A stretch of 64,000 bases of DNA from Agromyces sp. ISL-38 (lineage in GTDB: Bacteria > Actinomycetota > Actinomycetes > Actinomycetales > Microbacteriaceae): assembly GCF_018613935.1 (NCBI RefSeq), contig NZ_JAGGPF010000013.1, positions 102,654 through 166,653 of the forward strand, read 5' to 3'. Position 1 is the first letter of the stretch; every line of letters begins with the position of its first letter. The translations under genes were made by a program, and so were the position numbers. The notes under the pieces were generated by a model, which searched no databases, was not told the origin of the DNA, and saw only the letters and a list, made by a program, of their open reading frames with translations. Below are positions 44,767 through 53,692 of this stretch, piece after piece.

Positions 44767-45627
44767 CTAGAGCAGGCTCTTCGTGTGCCACACCGTCTTG
44801 GTCTCGGTGAACGCCGTGATGCGGCCGAGGGCGGGTGCCGCGGCATCGGGGCCCGACTCGGGCCGGAGCACTCGCTTGAGCGTGTCGGCGGCGTCGACCT
44901 CGAGCGAGATCCAGTCGAGCGCACCGGCACCCACGAGGTCGATCGCGTTGACGTCGGAGTGGCTCGCGAGCCACGGGGCGATCTCGGCCGGCGAGCCCGT
45001 GAGCACGTTGACGACCCCCTTCGGCACGTCGCTCGTGGCGAGCACCTCGGCGAGGCTGATCGCCGAGAGTGGGAATCGCTCGCTCGCCACGACGACGACG
45101 GAGTTGCCGGCGACGAGTGCCGGGGCGATGGCCGAGACCAGGCCGAGGAGCGACGAGTCTTGAGGGGCGATGATCGCGACGACTCCGGTGGGCTCGGGCA
45201 CCGAGATGTTGAAGTAGGGACCTGCCACCGGGTTGGCATTGCCGGCGACCTGCGCGAACTTGTCGGCCCAGCCCGCGTACCAGACCCAGCGGTCGATGGA
45301 CTCGTCGACCTGGGCGGATGCCACGGCGCGCGACACGCTCTCGACTTCCTCGATCTCGGCGACGAACTGGGCCCTGCGGCCCTCGAGCAGCTCGGCGATG
45401 CGGTAGAGCACCTGGCCGCGATTGTAGGCCGTGGCACCCGACCAGCCGGCGACGGCCGCACGAGCGGCGACGATGGCATCGCGGGCGTCTTTGCGCGAGG
45501 CCTTCGCCGCATTCGCGAGGAACGCACCGTCTGCGGCGACGACCTCGTAGGTGCGGCCCGACTCGCTGCGCGGGAACGCGCCACCGATGTAGAGCTTGTA
45601 GGTCTTCGGCACGGCGAGGCGGGTCAT
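44767..45627 (-). CDS. short ALDH-family protein lacking the catalytic half
   Basis: A 286-residue aldehyde dehydrogenase homologue, little more than half normal length. It covers the NAD-binding part (ISVPEPTGVVAIIAPQDSSL, AIAPALVAGNSVVVV) but has no equivalent of the ELGGK base or the catalytic Cys segment; the sequence goes from the VGAGALDW region straight to a C-terminal TETKTVWHTKSLL. It is unlikely to be an active dehydrogenase and may be a partner subunit. The ATG overlaps the full-length ALDH stop (ATGA). Confidence 0.85.
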   Translation of the reverse strand: MTRLAVPKTYKLYIGGAFPRSESGRTYEVVAADGAFLANAAKASRKDARDAIVAARAAVAGWSGATAYNRGQVLYRIAELLEGRRAQFVAEIEEVESVSRAVASAQVDESIDRWVWYAGWADKFAQVAGNANPVAGPYFNISVPEPTGVVAIIAPQDSSLLGLVSAIAPALVAGNSVVVVASERFPLSAISLAEVLATSDVPKGVVNVLTGSPAEIAPWLASHSDVNAIDLVGAGALDWISLEVDAADTLKRVLRPESGPDAAAPALGRITAFTETKTVWHTKSLL

Positions 45628-47183
45628 CGCTTCGATCCCTTCGTCGCGGACTTCGGTGATCGAGGAGACCGCCTTCTGGTCGTCTCGAGATCCGCGGATG
45701 CTGCTCCGCCGGTCTCGAGACGCGGCTGCGCAACTCCTCGACCCACACGGGCCGGCGAGAGGTAGGCGCCGAGGCCGTGGCGGCCGCCCTCGCGGCCGTA
45801 GCCCGACTCCTTGTAGCCGCCGAACGGCGAGGCGGGATCGAAGCGGTTGAACGTGTTCGCCCAGATGACGCCCGCGCGGAGCTGGTCGGCGACGGCGAGG
45901 ATGCGGCTGCCCTTGTCGGTCCAGATGCCGGCGGAGAGGCCGTAGGGCGTGTTGTTCGCCTTCGCGATCGCCTCGGCGGGCGTGCGGAAGGTGAGCACCG
46001 AGAGCACCGGCCCGAAGATCTCCTCGCGGGCGATGCGGCTCGACGTCTGCACGTTCGTGAAGATCGTGGGCGCGTACCAGAAGCCGTTCTCGGGGATCAC
46101 GCACGGCGCACTCCAGCGGTCGGCACCCTCGGCGACGCCGACGTCCGAGAGCTCGCGGATGCGCTCGAGCTGCTCCTTCGAGTTGATCGCGCCGACGTCG
46201 GTGTTCTTGTCGAGCGGGTCGCCGAGCCGCAACGTCGAGAGCCGCAGCTTCAGCCGCTCGACGACCTCGTCGTGGATGTTCTCCTGAACGAGCAGTCGGC
46301 TTCCGGCGCAGCAGACGTGGCCCTGGTTGAAGAAGATGCCGTTGACGATGCCCTCGATCGCCTGGTCGATCGGTGCGTCGTCGAACACGATGTTCGCTGC
46401 CTTGCCGCCGAGCTCGAGCGTCGCCTTCTTGTCGGTGCCGGCGATCTGCTTCGCGATCGCCCGCCCCACGGCGGTGGAGCCGGTGAAGGCCACCTTGTCG
46501 ACGCCTTCGTGGGCGACGAGCGTGGCTCCGGTGTCGCCCGCGCCCGTGATGATGTTCACGACTCCGGCGGGGAGTTCGGCCTGCTGGAGGATCTCGGCGA
46601 AGATGAGCGCCGTGAGCGGCGTGGTCTCGGCGGGCTTCAGCACGACCGTGTTGCCGGCGGCGAGCGCCGGAGCGATCTTCCACGCGAGCATGAGCAGCGG
46701 GAAGTTCCACGGGATGACCTGGGCGGCGACGCCGAGTGAACGGGGGTTCGCCCCGAGACCGGCATGGTCGAGCTTGTCAGCCCAGCCCGCGTAGTAGAAG
46801 AACCAGGCCGCGACGAGCGGCACGTCGACGTCGCGCGACTCCTTGATGGGCTTGCCGTTGTCGAGCGACTCGGCCACCGCGAGCTCGCGAGCCCGCTCCT
46901 GCACGAGCCGGGCGATGCGGAAGAGGTACTTGCCGCGGTCACGGCCGCTCATGCGCGACCAGACGCGGTCGTAGGCGCGGCGGGCGGCGGCGACGGCGTC
47001 GGCGACATCCGCTTCGTTCGCGTTCGAGATGGTCGCGATGCGCTCTTCACTCGCGGGCGAGATCGTCTGGAACGGAGTGCCGCGACCGTCGACGAACTCG
47101 CCGTCGATGAAGAGGCCATAGCTGTCGCGGAGCGAGAGGATCGCCCGCGACTCGGGGGCGGGTGCGTACTCGAGGAAACTCAT
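45624..47183 (-). CDS. aldehyde dehydrogenase, deoxyribose operon
   Basis: A 519-residue NAD-dependent ALDH: VIPWNFPLLML, FTGSTAVGRA, ELGGKAANIVF (general base) and NQGHVCCAGSR (catalytic Cys). After the normal end near residue 475 (GGYKESGYGREGGR, then GLGAYL) there is a C-terminal extension of about 40 residues encoded partly by a repeat-like element (45681-45747). Placed directly after deoC, it would oxidise the acetaldehyde released by the aldolase to acetate. The ATG at 47183 has GGAG eight bases upstream. Confidence 0.92.
   Translation of the reverse strand: MSFLEYAPAPESRAILSLRDSYGLFIDGEFVDGRGTPFQTISPASEERIATISNANEADVADAVAAARRAYDRVWSRMSGRDRGKYLFRIARLVQERARELAVAESLDNGKPIKESRDVDVPLVAAWFFYYAGWADKLDHAGLGANPRSLGVAAQVIPWNFPLLMLAWKIAPALAAGNTVVLKPAETTPLTALIFAEILQQAELPAGVVNIITGAGDTGATLVAHEGVDKVAFTGSTAVGRAIAKQIAGTDKKATLELGGKAANIVFDDAPIDQAIEGIVNGIFFNQGHVCCAGSRLLVQENIHDEVVERLKLRLSTLRLGDPLDKNTDVGAINSKEQLERIRELSDVGVAEGADRWSAPCVIPENGFWYAPTIFTNVQTSSRIAREEIFGPVLSVLTFRTPAEAIAKANNTPYGLSAGIWTDKGSRILAVADQLRAGVIWANTFNRFDPASPFGGYKESGYGREGGRHGLGAYLSPARVGRGVAQPRLETGGAASADLETTRRRSPRSPKSATKGSKR
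45681..45747. repeat. REP-like inverted element inside ALDH 3' end
   Basis: CGTCTCGAGA at 45681 and GGTCTCGAGACGCGGC at 45711 followed by CAACTCCTCGACCC. The layout (a TCTCGAGAC core, a short CG-rich centre, then CTCCTCGACC) resembles short dispersed repeats I associate with intergenic spaces of Microbacteriaceae. Here it lies in frame within the end of the ALDH gene. Confidence 0.45.
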
Positions 47184-47196
47184 GTCGTGCTCCAAC

Positions 47197-48204
47197 TCAG
47201 TCGATCGTCACGTAGTCGGCGCCGGAGTAGTGGCCGGTCGCGAGCTTCTGCCGCTGCAGCAGCACGTCGTTCAGGAGGCTCGAAGCGCCGAAGCGGAACA
47301 GGTGCGGCCGGAGCCACTCCTCTCCGGCGGTCTCGGCCACGGTGACGAGGTACTTGATCGCGTCTTTCGACGAGCGGATGCCGCCCGCGGGCTTCACGCC
47401 GATGCGTTGGCCGGTGGCCAGGTGCCAGTCGCGCACGACCTCGAGCATGAGGAGCGTGACCGGGAGGGTCGCGGCGGGCTGCACCTTGCCTGTCGACGTC
47501 TTGATGAAGTCGCCGCCCGCGAGGATCGCGAGCCACGAGGCGCGCCGCACGTTGTCGTAGGTGTTCAGCTCCCCGGTCTCGAGGATGACCTTGAGGCTCG
47601 CTGCACTGCCGTCGGGCTTGCGGCACGCCTCCTTCACCTGCACGATCTGGTCGAACACCTCGCCGTACCTGCCGGCGAGGAAGGCGCCGCGATCGATCAC
47701 CATGTCGATCTCGTCGGCACCGGCGGCGACCGCATCGGCCGTGTCCTGCAGCTTGATCGCGAGCGACGCGCGGCCGCTCGGGAACGCCGTGGCGACGGCG
47801 GCGACTGAGACGAGGCCGTCGTCGGGGTCGCCGTGCGCCGCGCCGAGCGCGTCGACGGCGAACGGCACCATGTCGCCGTAGACGCAGACCGCCGCGACGC
47901 GCGGCGCCGTGGGGTCGGCGGGGTCGGGGGTCATCGCCTTCGCGACGAGCGATCGCACCTTGCCGGGCGTGTCTGCGCCTTCGAGGGTCGTGAGGTCGAT
48001 GAGCGAGATGGTGCGGTCGAGCGCCCAGCGCTTGGAGGTCGTCTTGATCGAGCGCGTGCCGAGGCCGGCTGCGCGCTGTTCGAGTCCGACGGCGTCGATG
48101 CCGGGAATGCCGTGGAGGTAGCGGCGGAGCGTGGCGTCGTCGGGTTCGCCGCCGAGCACGGCGAGCGCGCGCTCGCGGGCGGCGACGAGGGAAGTGCCTG
48201 ACAT
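47197..48204 (-). CDS. deoC: deoxyribose-phosphate aldolase
   Basis: A 335-residue class I aldolase splitting 2-deoxyribose 5-phosphate into acetaldehyde and glyceraldehyde 3-phosphate. The Schiff-base lysine is in GGDFIKTSTGK, the second active-site lysine in GVKPAGGIRSS, and GADEIDMVID carries a conserved Asp. It is longer than E. coli DeoC, with an N-terminal extension, as in the DeoC/FbaB type common in actinobacteria. It lies 49 bp after the regulator gene and 13 bp before the ALDH gene. Confidence 0.95.
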   Translation of the reverse strand: MSGTSLVAARERALAVLGGEPDDATLRRYLHGIPGIDAVGLEQRAAGLGTRSIKTTSKRWALDRTISLIDLTTLEGADTPGKVRSLVAKAMTPDPADPTAPRVAAVCVYGDMVPFAVDALGAAHGDPDDGLVSVAAVATAFPSGRASLAIKLQDTADAVAAGADEIDMVIDRGAFLAGRYGEVFDQIVQVKEACRKPDGSAASLKVILETGELNTYDNVRRASWLAILAGGDFIKTSTGKVQPAATLPVTLLMLEVVRDWHLATGQRIGVKPAGGIRSSKDAIKYLVTVAETAGEEWLRPHLFRFGASSLLNDVLLQRQKLATGHYSGADYVTID

Positions 48205-48253
48205 GGTGATGACCTGCCGTTCAGTGAGTGCTGGGGCGCGGAGTGCCGCGGAA

Positions 48254-49198
48254 TCAGCCGTCGAGGAGGTGGAGGGCGGTGGACTCGTCGGTGACGAGCA
48301 CCGAGCAGAGCCGGCTGCGCACGACGGCGTCGGCCACGGCGTGCTTGGCGGGACCCGAGACGACGGCGATGCCGATCGGTGCGCGCCGCAATTCGTCGAG
48401 CGTGAGCCCGACCGTGCGCGCGTCGAGTGCCGGATCGACGATGTTGCCGTCGGAGTCGATGTATCGGCCGACGACGTCGCCGACTGCGCCCTTGCGCACG
48501 AGTTCGTCGACGTCGGCCTCGGAGAGGTAGCCGCTCTCGACGTGCACGGAGGTGCGGTCGGCGGCGCCGGCGCTGAAGAGGAAGACGTCGGCGGAGCGAG
48601 CGAGCTCGATGACCCCGGCGACGACACGATCGGCCTCGATGGCCTCTTTCGTGGCGAGCCGCTCGAGGATGGCGGGGCTCGGCAGCAGCGTGGCGCTGCC
48701 GCCGCCCTTCTGGGCGATGCCCACGGCGGTTGCCGCCGCGGTGCCGGGCCGGCGATTGAGGCTCACCCCTCCGTTGATCTGCACGACGTTCACGCCGACG
48801 GCCCAGCCGTTGCGCAACTGCTGCGAGATCTCGAAGAGGGTGCGGCCCCAGCTCACGCCGAGAGTGCGTGGCACCGGCCGCAGGGCCGTGAGGTAGTCGG
48901 CTGCCGCTTGCGCGGTGCGAGCCTGCAGTTCTTCGGACGAGCCGACGCCCGCAGAGGAGACGACGATCGCGTCGATCAGACCGCGCTCTTCGCGAAGCCG
49001 GCGCTCGATGGGCAACCGGCGTGCGCGCGGGTGCAGGATCTCGATGCGGATGAACCCCCGCTGCTTCGCTTGCGCGAGGAGACGACCGACCTTCCACCGG
49101 GTGAGGCGCAGGGCCTGCCCGATCTCGTCTTGAGTCTTGTTCTCCTCGTAGTAGAGCTCGGCCGCGCGGATCGAGAGCAACTCGTCGATCTCGTCCAT
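48254..49198 (-). CDS. deoR: SorC/DeoR-type transcriptional regulator
   Basis: A 314-residue SorC-family regulator. The N-terminal HTH (YYEENKTQDEIGQALRLTRWK) is followed by the sugar-phosphate-binding domain (ILHPRARRLPIER, TLGVSWGRTL, NGGVSLN). Bacillus DeoR of this family responds to deoxyribose 5-phosphate, consistent with deoC next door. A strong AGGAGG precedes the ATG. A promoter TTGCCG-17-TAGGCT (49246-49251, 49223-49228, minus strand) and a palindrome at 49268 lie upstream, suggesting autoregulation. Symbol by analogy. Confidence 0.9.
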   Translation of the reverse strand: MDEIDELLSIRAAELYYEENKTQDEIGQALRLTRWKVGRLLAQAKQRGFIRIEILHPRARRLPIERRLREERGLIDAIVVSSAGVGSSEELQARTAQAAADYLTALRPVPRTLGVSWGRTLFEISQQLRNGWAVGVNVVQINGGVSLNRRPGTAAATAVGIAQKGGGSATLLPSPAILERLATKEAIEADRVVAGVIELARSADVFLFSAGAADRTSVHVESGYLSEADVDELVRKGAVGDVVGRYIDSDGNIVDPALDARTVGLTLDELRRAPIGIAVVSGPAKHAVADAVVRSRLCSVLVTDESTALHLLDG

Positions 49199-49267
49199 CA
49201 GGCCTCCTTCCGCATCCTCTCCAGCCTAAGCAGGGCGGTGCGCATCGGCAACACTCGCTGGCGATCC

Positions 49268-49281
49268 TGCTCATATGAGCA
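49268..49281. promoter_or_regulatory. palindromic operator between deoR and ROK kinase
   Basis: TGCTCATATGAGCA, a perfect 14-bp palindrome, 16 bp upstream of the deoR -35 and 37 bp before the ROK start, whose own -10 TAAGCT (49306-49311) is leaderless-type. It is the best candidate site for the SorC-type regulator. Confidence 0.7.
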
Positions 49282-49317
49282 TCGGGGCGGCGGATGTCGC
49301 GCGCCTAAGCTGGTGCC

Positions 49318-50250
49318 ATGCCACGCCCCCTCGCGCTCGCCGTCGACTTCGGCGGCACCAAGGTCGAGGCCGCGCTCGTCGATGATCGCGGCGTCCTGCT
49401 GCCCGGATCCCGGCATCGGCGAGCCACCGGCAACGCCGCCTCGAGCGACGAGCTCGACGCCGCGGTGCGCGAGGTCGTGCTCGCGGCGCGCGCGGAGCTG
49501 CCCGCGGGCGCCCCGCTCCTGGGCGTGGGCATCGGCGCCGCCGGACCCATCGACGTGACCACTGGTTCGGTCTCGCCGCTCAACGTGCCCGCCTGGCGCG
49601 ATCACCCGCTCGCGGCATCCGTCGCCGGGTTCGTGCCCGACGTCCCGATCACCCTTCGCATCGACGGGCTGTGCATCGCGCTCGCCGAGCACTGGGTCGG
49701 CGCAGGTCGCGGCGCGACGAACCTGCTCGGCATGATCGTCTCCACCGGGGTCGGCGGCGGCCTCGTGCTCGGCGGGCGGGCGGCGCCGAACCCCACGGGC
49801 AACGGCGGGCACATCGGCCACGTCGAGGTCGGCGGGTTCGACGACGTCTGCGCGTGCGGCGGACGCGGATGCCTCGAAGCGGTCGCGTCGGGCCCCCGCA
49901 CGGTCGCGTGGGCCAGGACGCAGGGATTCACCGGTGAGACGGGCGAAGCCCTCGCCCTCGCGCACGCCGCGGGTGATCCCATCGCGATCGCCGCCGTGGC
50001 ACGCGCGGGAGGCGCCATCGGGCATGCGATCGCCTCGGCGACCAACCTGCTCGACCTCGACGTCGTCGCGATCGGCGGCGGGTTCTCGCGGGTCTCCCCC
50101 GCGCTCTTCGAGCACGCTCGTGAAGCGATCACTGAACGCACGGCGTTCCCGTTCGTCGGGCGCGTCGCCGTCGTGCCGTCGGGGCTCTCAGATGAGGGGC
50201 CCCTGATCGGCGCCGCCGCCCTCGTGCACCGCCCCGAGCTGCTCGCCTGA
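49318..50250 (+). CDS. ROK-family sugar kinase
   Basis: A 310-residue ROK kinase with an N-terminal ATP loop (AVDFGGTKVEAALVD), the GHIGHVEV segment with the catalytic-region His, and the zinc motif CACGGRGCLE. Glucokinase is the default function of the family, but N-acetylmannosamine, allose or other hexoses are possible. It diverges from deoR across the 14-bp palindrome, so it may be coregulated with deoxyribose genes (inference). The ATG lies six bases after a -10, indicating a leaderless transcript. Confidence 0.9.
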   Translation: MPRPLALAVDFGGTKVEAALVDDRGVLLPGSRHRRATGNAASSDELDAAVREVVLAARAELPAGAPLLGVGIGAAGPIDVTTGSVSPLNVPAWRDHPLAASVAGFVPDVPITLRIDGLCIALAEHWVGAGRGATNLLGMIVSTGVGGGLVLGGRAAPNPTGNGGHIGHVEVGGFDDVCACGGRGCLEAVASGPRTVAWARTQGFTGETGEALALAHAAGDPIAIAAVARAGGAIGHAIASATNLLDLDVVAIGGGFSRVSPALFEHAREAITERTAFPFVGRVAVVPSGLSDEGPLIGAAALVHRPELLA

Positions 50251-50269
50251 GGCCCGCCCCTCGTTCGTC

Positions 50270-50290
50270 GCGAGCGCACGGCCCGCTCGC
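50270..50290. terminator. terminator hairpin between ROK and MFS genes
   Basis: GCGAGCG / CGCTCGC, a perfect 7-bp stem with a 7-nt loop, in the 41-bp gap between the convergent ROK gene and CynX-type transporter gene. Confidence 0.6.
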
Positions 50291-50291
50291 C

Positions 50292-51506
50292 TCAGCGTGC
50301 GCGTTCGTCCTCGAAGAAGCGAGGCCGCACCACCACGGCGCCCGCGATCGCCGCCGGTATCGCCGAACCGAGGAGCAGCACGAGCGGCCAGAACCACCCG
50401 CCCGTGGCATCGTGCAGCAAGCCGACCGCGAGCGGACCGGCCGCGACGATGAGGTAGCCCACCGATTGCACGAACCCCGAGAGGGCGACGGATCCCGAAT
50501 GGGTGCGCGTCCGCAGGTTGATGAGCACGAGCGCGAGCGGGAAGAGGAGCGGGCCCGCCCCGATGAGGGCGACCCACAACCAGGTCGCCCAACCGGGCGC
50601 GAGCAGGAGGCCGAGGTAGCCGGCCACGAACGCGACCACGGCGATCACGATGAGCAGTCGCACCTTGCCGTATCGCGCGGCGAGCACGGGCACGATGAGC
50701 CCGGCGGGCAGGCCCATGGCCGCGTAGAGCGAGAGCAACGCCCCGGCCTCGGCGGGTGCCACGCCGGCGATGTCGTGCAGCATCGAGGGCAACCACGCGA
50801 ATGCCGCGTAGGCGTTGAAGCCCGCGGCCGCGAATACGGCGGCGAGCGACCATGCGAGCGGCGATCGGAGCGCATGCCGGAGCATGCCGGGATCGGCCTC
50901 CTCGAGCAGCGCCGCCGGCGCCTGGCGCCGCGGATGCACGAGCAACGCGAGCCACGGCACGAGCGAGATCGCCGCGATCAGGCCCCACTCACCGAGGGAG
51001 ACCCGCCACCCCGCGGCCTCGGCGATCGGCACGGCGATGAGCGGCGGGATGAAGGCGCTCACCGACATCGCGGTGACATAGACGGTCGTCAGCAGGCCGA
51101 TGCGATCGGGGAAGTACCGCTTCACGAGCGGCGGCAGCAGCACGTTGGCGACGCCCATCGCCGCGAAGGTCAGCGTGCTCATCGCGACGAGTGAGAGCGC
51201 CGAGCCGGCGAACCCCCGGCCGAGGAGGCCCGCCGAGAGCGCGATGAGCGACCCGACGAGGCTGATCTCGAGCCCGAATCGCTTCGCGACCATCGGCGTG
51301 ATGATGCCGAACACGGCGTAGCAGATGGGGGGCAGCATGCCGAGGAAGCCGACGATCGCCGGGTTCAACGGGATCTCCGCCTCGATCTGGACGAGGATCG
51401 GCGAGAGCGATGCGACTGCGGTGCGCAGGTTGAACGCGACGAGCACGATCCCGAGGAGCGCGAGGGTTCGACCGGCCCATACTGCTCGGGGCGGGGTCGC
51501 TTCCAT
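50292..51506 (-). CDS. MFS transporter, CynX/NimT type
   Basis: A 404-residue major facilitator with twelve predicted helices. The opening ALLGIVLVAFNLRTAVASLSP and the LLSLYAAMGLPAGL segment of the second half are typical of the CynX (cyanate/nitroimidazole) subgroup, which exports or imports small organic anions; the substrate is not known. A GTG codon directly before the ATG would add one residue. It is monocistronic and diverges from a hypothetical gene 23 bp away. Confidence 0.87.
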   Translation of the reverse strand: MEATPPRAVWAGRTLALLGIVLVAFNLRTAVASLSPILVQIEAEIPLNPAIVGFLGMLPPICYAVFGIITPMVAKRFGLEISLVGSLIALSAGLLGRGFAGSALSLVAMSTLTFAAMGVANVLLPPLVKRYFPDRIGLLTTVYVTAMSVSAFIPPLIAVPIAEAAGWRVSLGEWGLIAAISLVPWLALLVHPRRQAPAALLEEADPGMLRHALRSPLAWSLAAVFAAAGFNAYAAFAWLPSMLHDIAGVAPAEAGALLSLYAAMGLPAGLIVPVLAARYGKVRLLIVIAVVAFVAGYLGLLLAPGWATWLWVALIGAGPLLFPLALVLINLRTRTHSGSVALSGFVQSVGYLIVAAGPLAVGLLHDATGGWFWPLVLLLGSAIPAAIAGAVVVRPRFFEDERAR

Positions 51507-51529
51507 CACGTCGAGTCTAGGCTGGAAGC

Positions 51530-52231
51530 GTGGCCGACTTCGCCAGGTACCTGCCGCTCAGCCAGCACTCGAGGGCTGACGAGCGCGGCGTCACGAGTGA
51601 CCGACGCGCGCCCACCGCCGTCGTCCTCCGCGGGCTCGCGACCGCACTCCGCGCCGCCGACGACGCCGCATGGAACCGGCCCACCGAGCGCGAGGGTCAC
51701 ACGGTCGCACACGTCGTCGCCGAGCTGGTCGCGGGGTTCGATCGATCCCCTGCGCGCCGCGCGCTCGCCACGGCACGTCGCACGCTCGCCCTCGACAACG
51801 GTGCGGCCGTGATCGCCGACGACGGTCCCAATGGGTGCGCGGATGCCGCGGTGGCCCTCGAGGCGCGCGCCGCCGTCATCACGGCTCGACCGCAGCCGAC
51901 CCGCATCGTCGAGCTCGATGACGCCGTGGTCGCGGCGCTTCTCATCGGCCGGGCGCTCGGCGTGACCGTGCCGATCCCACCGCTCGCGTCGGGCGCCGTC
52001 GCCCTCCGTCGCGCCGCCGCGGCGCCCACCGCGATCCGCGCCGTCATCTCAGGTCACAGCCTCCACGCGACGGATGCCGCGTGGAGCATCGGCCACGGAG
52101 CGCCGCTCGTGGGCACCGCCGAAGAGCTCCTGCGGTTCCTGGCCGGCATCGGCCTCACGGCACCTCGCCCGCCCCACGACGGCGACTTCCCGGCATCCGC
52201 TGACGGCGAACGTACCCCTCCTTCTCTCTGA
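51530..52231 (+). CDS. hypothetical protein with weak DinB/MDMPI-like N-terminus
   Basis: A 233-residue cytoplasmic protein from a GTG start. The segment AWNRPTEREGHTVAHVVAELVAG at about residues 45-67 resembles the N-terminal helix pair of mycothiol-dependent maleylpyruvate isomerases, but the usual metal-binding His of the HLVG motif is Glu-Leu here, so activity is doubtful. The rest is Ala-rich and not recognised. The end is followed by a 54-bp gap with GTCGAG-rich repeats before the convergent ribF gene. Confidence 0.7.
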   Translation: MADFARYLPLSQHSRADERGVTSDRRAPTAVVLRGLATALRAADDAAWNRPTEREGHTVAHVVAELVAGFDRSPARRALATARRTLALDNGAAVIADDGPNGCADAAVALEARAAVITARPQPTRIVELDDAVVAALLIGRALGVTVPIPPLASGAVALRRAAAAPTAIRAVISGHSLHATDAAWSIGHGAPLVGTAEELLRFLAGIGLTAPRPPHDGDFPASADGERTPPSL

Positions 52232-52285
52232 AGGCGACGACTCGTCGTCAGCGGCGACGGCTCGGTGGTCGAGTCGGTCGAGGAG

Positions 52286-53218
52286 TCAAGGGTCGAGGAT
52301 GACGCGCACGCGTTCGACGTCGTCACGGATGCGGTCGATGAGGTCGTCGATGTTGGTGAATGCGACCATGCCTCGGATGCGGTCGACGAACTCCACGTCG
52401 ACGACGTGGTCGTAGAGGTCGAGTTCGCGGTCGAGCACGTACGCCTCGACCTGCTTCTTCGGGACGCCCTCGAACGTGGGGTTGTTGCCCACCGAGATCG
52501 CCGCGGGATACCGGGTGCCGGCGTCGGTGAGCCAGCCGGCGTAGACGCCGTCGGCGGGGATGAGCCCCTCGGACTCGGGCGTGAGGTTGGCCGTTGGAAA
52601 TCCGAGTTCGCGGCCGCGCGCCGCGCCGTGCACGACGATTCCAGAGACGGTGGGCGTGTGACCCAGGAGCTCGGCGGCATGCCGAACGTCGCCTTCGGCG
52701 AGGAGCTCGCGGATCCAGGTGGACGACACGCGCCGCTCCCCCTCGGGCCGCACGTCGTCGACGACCTCGACGGTGAACCCGAACCGCTCACCGAGCTCGG
52801 CGAGCAGGCGCACGTCACCGGCGCCCCGCGCGCCGTAGCGGAAGTCGCTGCCGACGAGCACCGACGTCGCGTGCAGCGCGTCGACGAGCACGCGCTCGAC
52901 GAACTCCTCGGCGGGCACGGAGGCGAGCGCGCGGTCGAACGCGAGCAGCACGGTCGCGTCGACTCCGGTGGTCGCGAGGAGCTCGAGCTTCTGCCGAACA
53001 CTGACGAGCGCCTCGGGGCACTTCTCAGGTGCCAGGAGCGCGAGCGGGTTGCGATCGAACGTGACGACGACCGCCTTCACCTCGTCGGCGTCGGCGATGG
53101 CGCGGAGCCTGCCGATGACCGCACGGTGGCCCTGATGCACACCGTCGAACTTGCCGATCGTGACCGCGGAGGGGCCGAAGCCGGCGGGGACCCCGTCGAC
53201 GCCCTTGAACGTCTTCAC
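52286..53218 (-). CDS. ribF: bifunctional riboflavin kinase/FAD synthetase
   Basis: A 310-residue RibF making FMN and then FAD. The N-terminal FMN adenylyltransferase domain has GKFDGVHQGH (nucleotide-binding) and the ISSTWIRE-type RVSSTWIRELL motif. The C-terminal riboflavin kinase domain has GRELGFPTANL, DGVYAGWL and GNNPTF. GTG start at 53218, overlapping the stop of the small membrane protein gene. It is the last gene of the truB unit. Confidence 0.96.
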   Translation of the reverse strand: MKTFKGVDGVPAGFGPSAVTIGKFDGVHQGHRAVIGRLRAIADADEVKAVVVTFDRNPLALLAPEKCPEALVSVRQKLELLATTGVDATVLLAFDRALASVPAEEFVERVLVDALHATSVLVGSDFRYGARGAGDVRLLAELGERFGFTVEVVDDVRPEGERRVSSTWIRELLAEGDVRHAAELLGHTPTVSGIVVHGAARGRELGFPTANLTPESEGLIPADGVYAGWLTDAGTRYPAAISVGNNPTFEGVPKKQVEAYVLDRELDLYDHVVDVEFVDRIRGMVAFTNIDDLIDRIRDDVERVRVILDP

Positions 53219-53667
53219 GCGGCATCCGTCTCGTGTCGAGCAGGGCGATGCACCGCGAGCCACCACATGCCGAGGAGCGGGAGCACGAGCGGGATGAACA
53301 GGTACCCTCGCCCGAACCACGACCAGACCGTGTCGTGCGGGAAGAGCTCGGGGAAGACCACGCTCAGGGTGCCTACGACCACCACGCCGGTGAACTCGAA
53401 GCCGATCGTGGCCCACGCCGCCCGGTACCAGCCGCGGCCCGCGCGCACGAGCGCGATCGTCGCCAGCACATAGACCACCGCGGCGAGCGCGGAGAGCGAA
53501 TAGGCGAGGGGCGCCTGGTCGAACTTCGAGACGATCTGCACGAACGAGCGGCCGACCGCCGCGAGCGCGAGCACACCGTAGACGGCCACGAGCACGCGCC
53601 CGATGCCGCTCATCCTCCGCCCCCGCCCGCGATCGGTCTGGGGCCGGGCGCCCTGCACATCAGTCAT
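53215..53667 (-). CDS. hypothetical four-helix membrane protein
   Basis: A 150-residue protein with a hydrophilic N-terminus and four predicted transmembrane helices (starting about residues 24, 57, 86 and 122). No known family. It lies between truB and ribF, with a GTGA overlap to ribF. Start uncertain: ATG at 53667 has no clear ribosome-binding site, and an ATG at 53613 would give 132 residues. Confidence 0.75.
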   Translation of the reverse strand: MTDVQGARPQTDRGRGRRMSGIGRVLVAVYGVLALAAVGRSFVQIVSKFDQAPLAYSLSALAAVVYVLATIALVRAGRGWYRAAWATIGFEFTGVVVVGTLSVVFPELFPHDTVWSWFGRGYLFIPLVLPLLGMWWLAVHRPARHETDAA

Positions 53668-53692
53668 GTCGTTTCGATTCTCTCAGACGTGC

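Noticed and set aside
52245..52300. GTCGAG-rich stretch (GACGACTCGTCGTC, GGTCGAGGAGTC) as a second copy of the 45.7-kb repeat
   Set aside because: Only about ten bases (GTCGAGGAGT) are shared; too little to call a copy.
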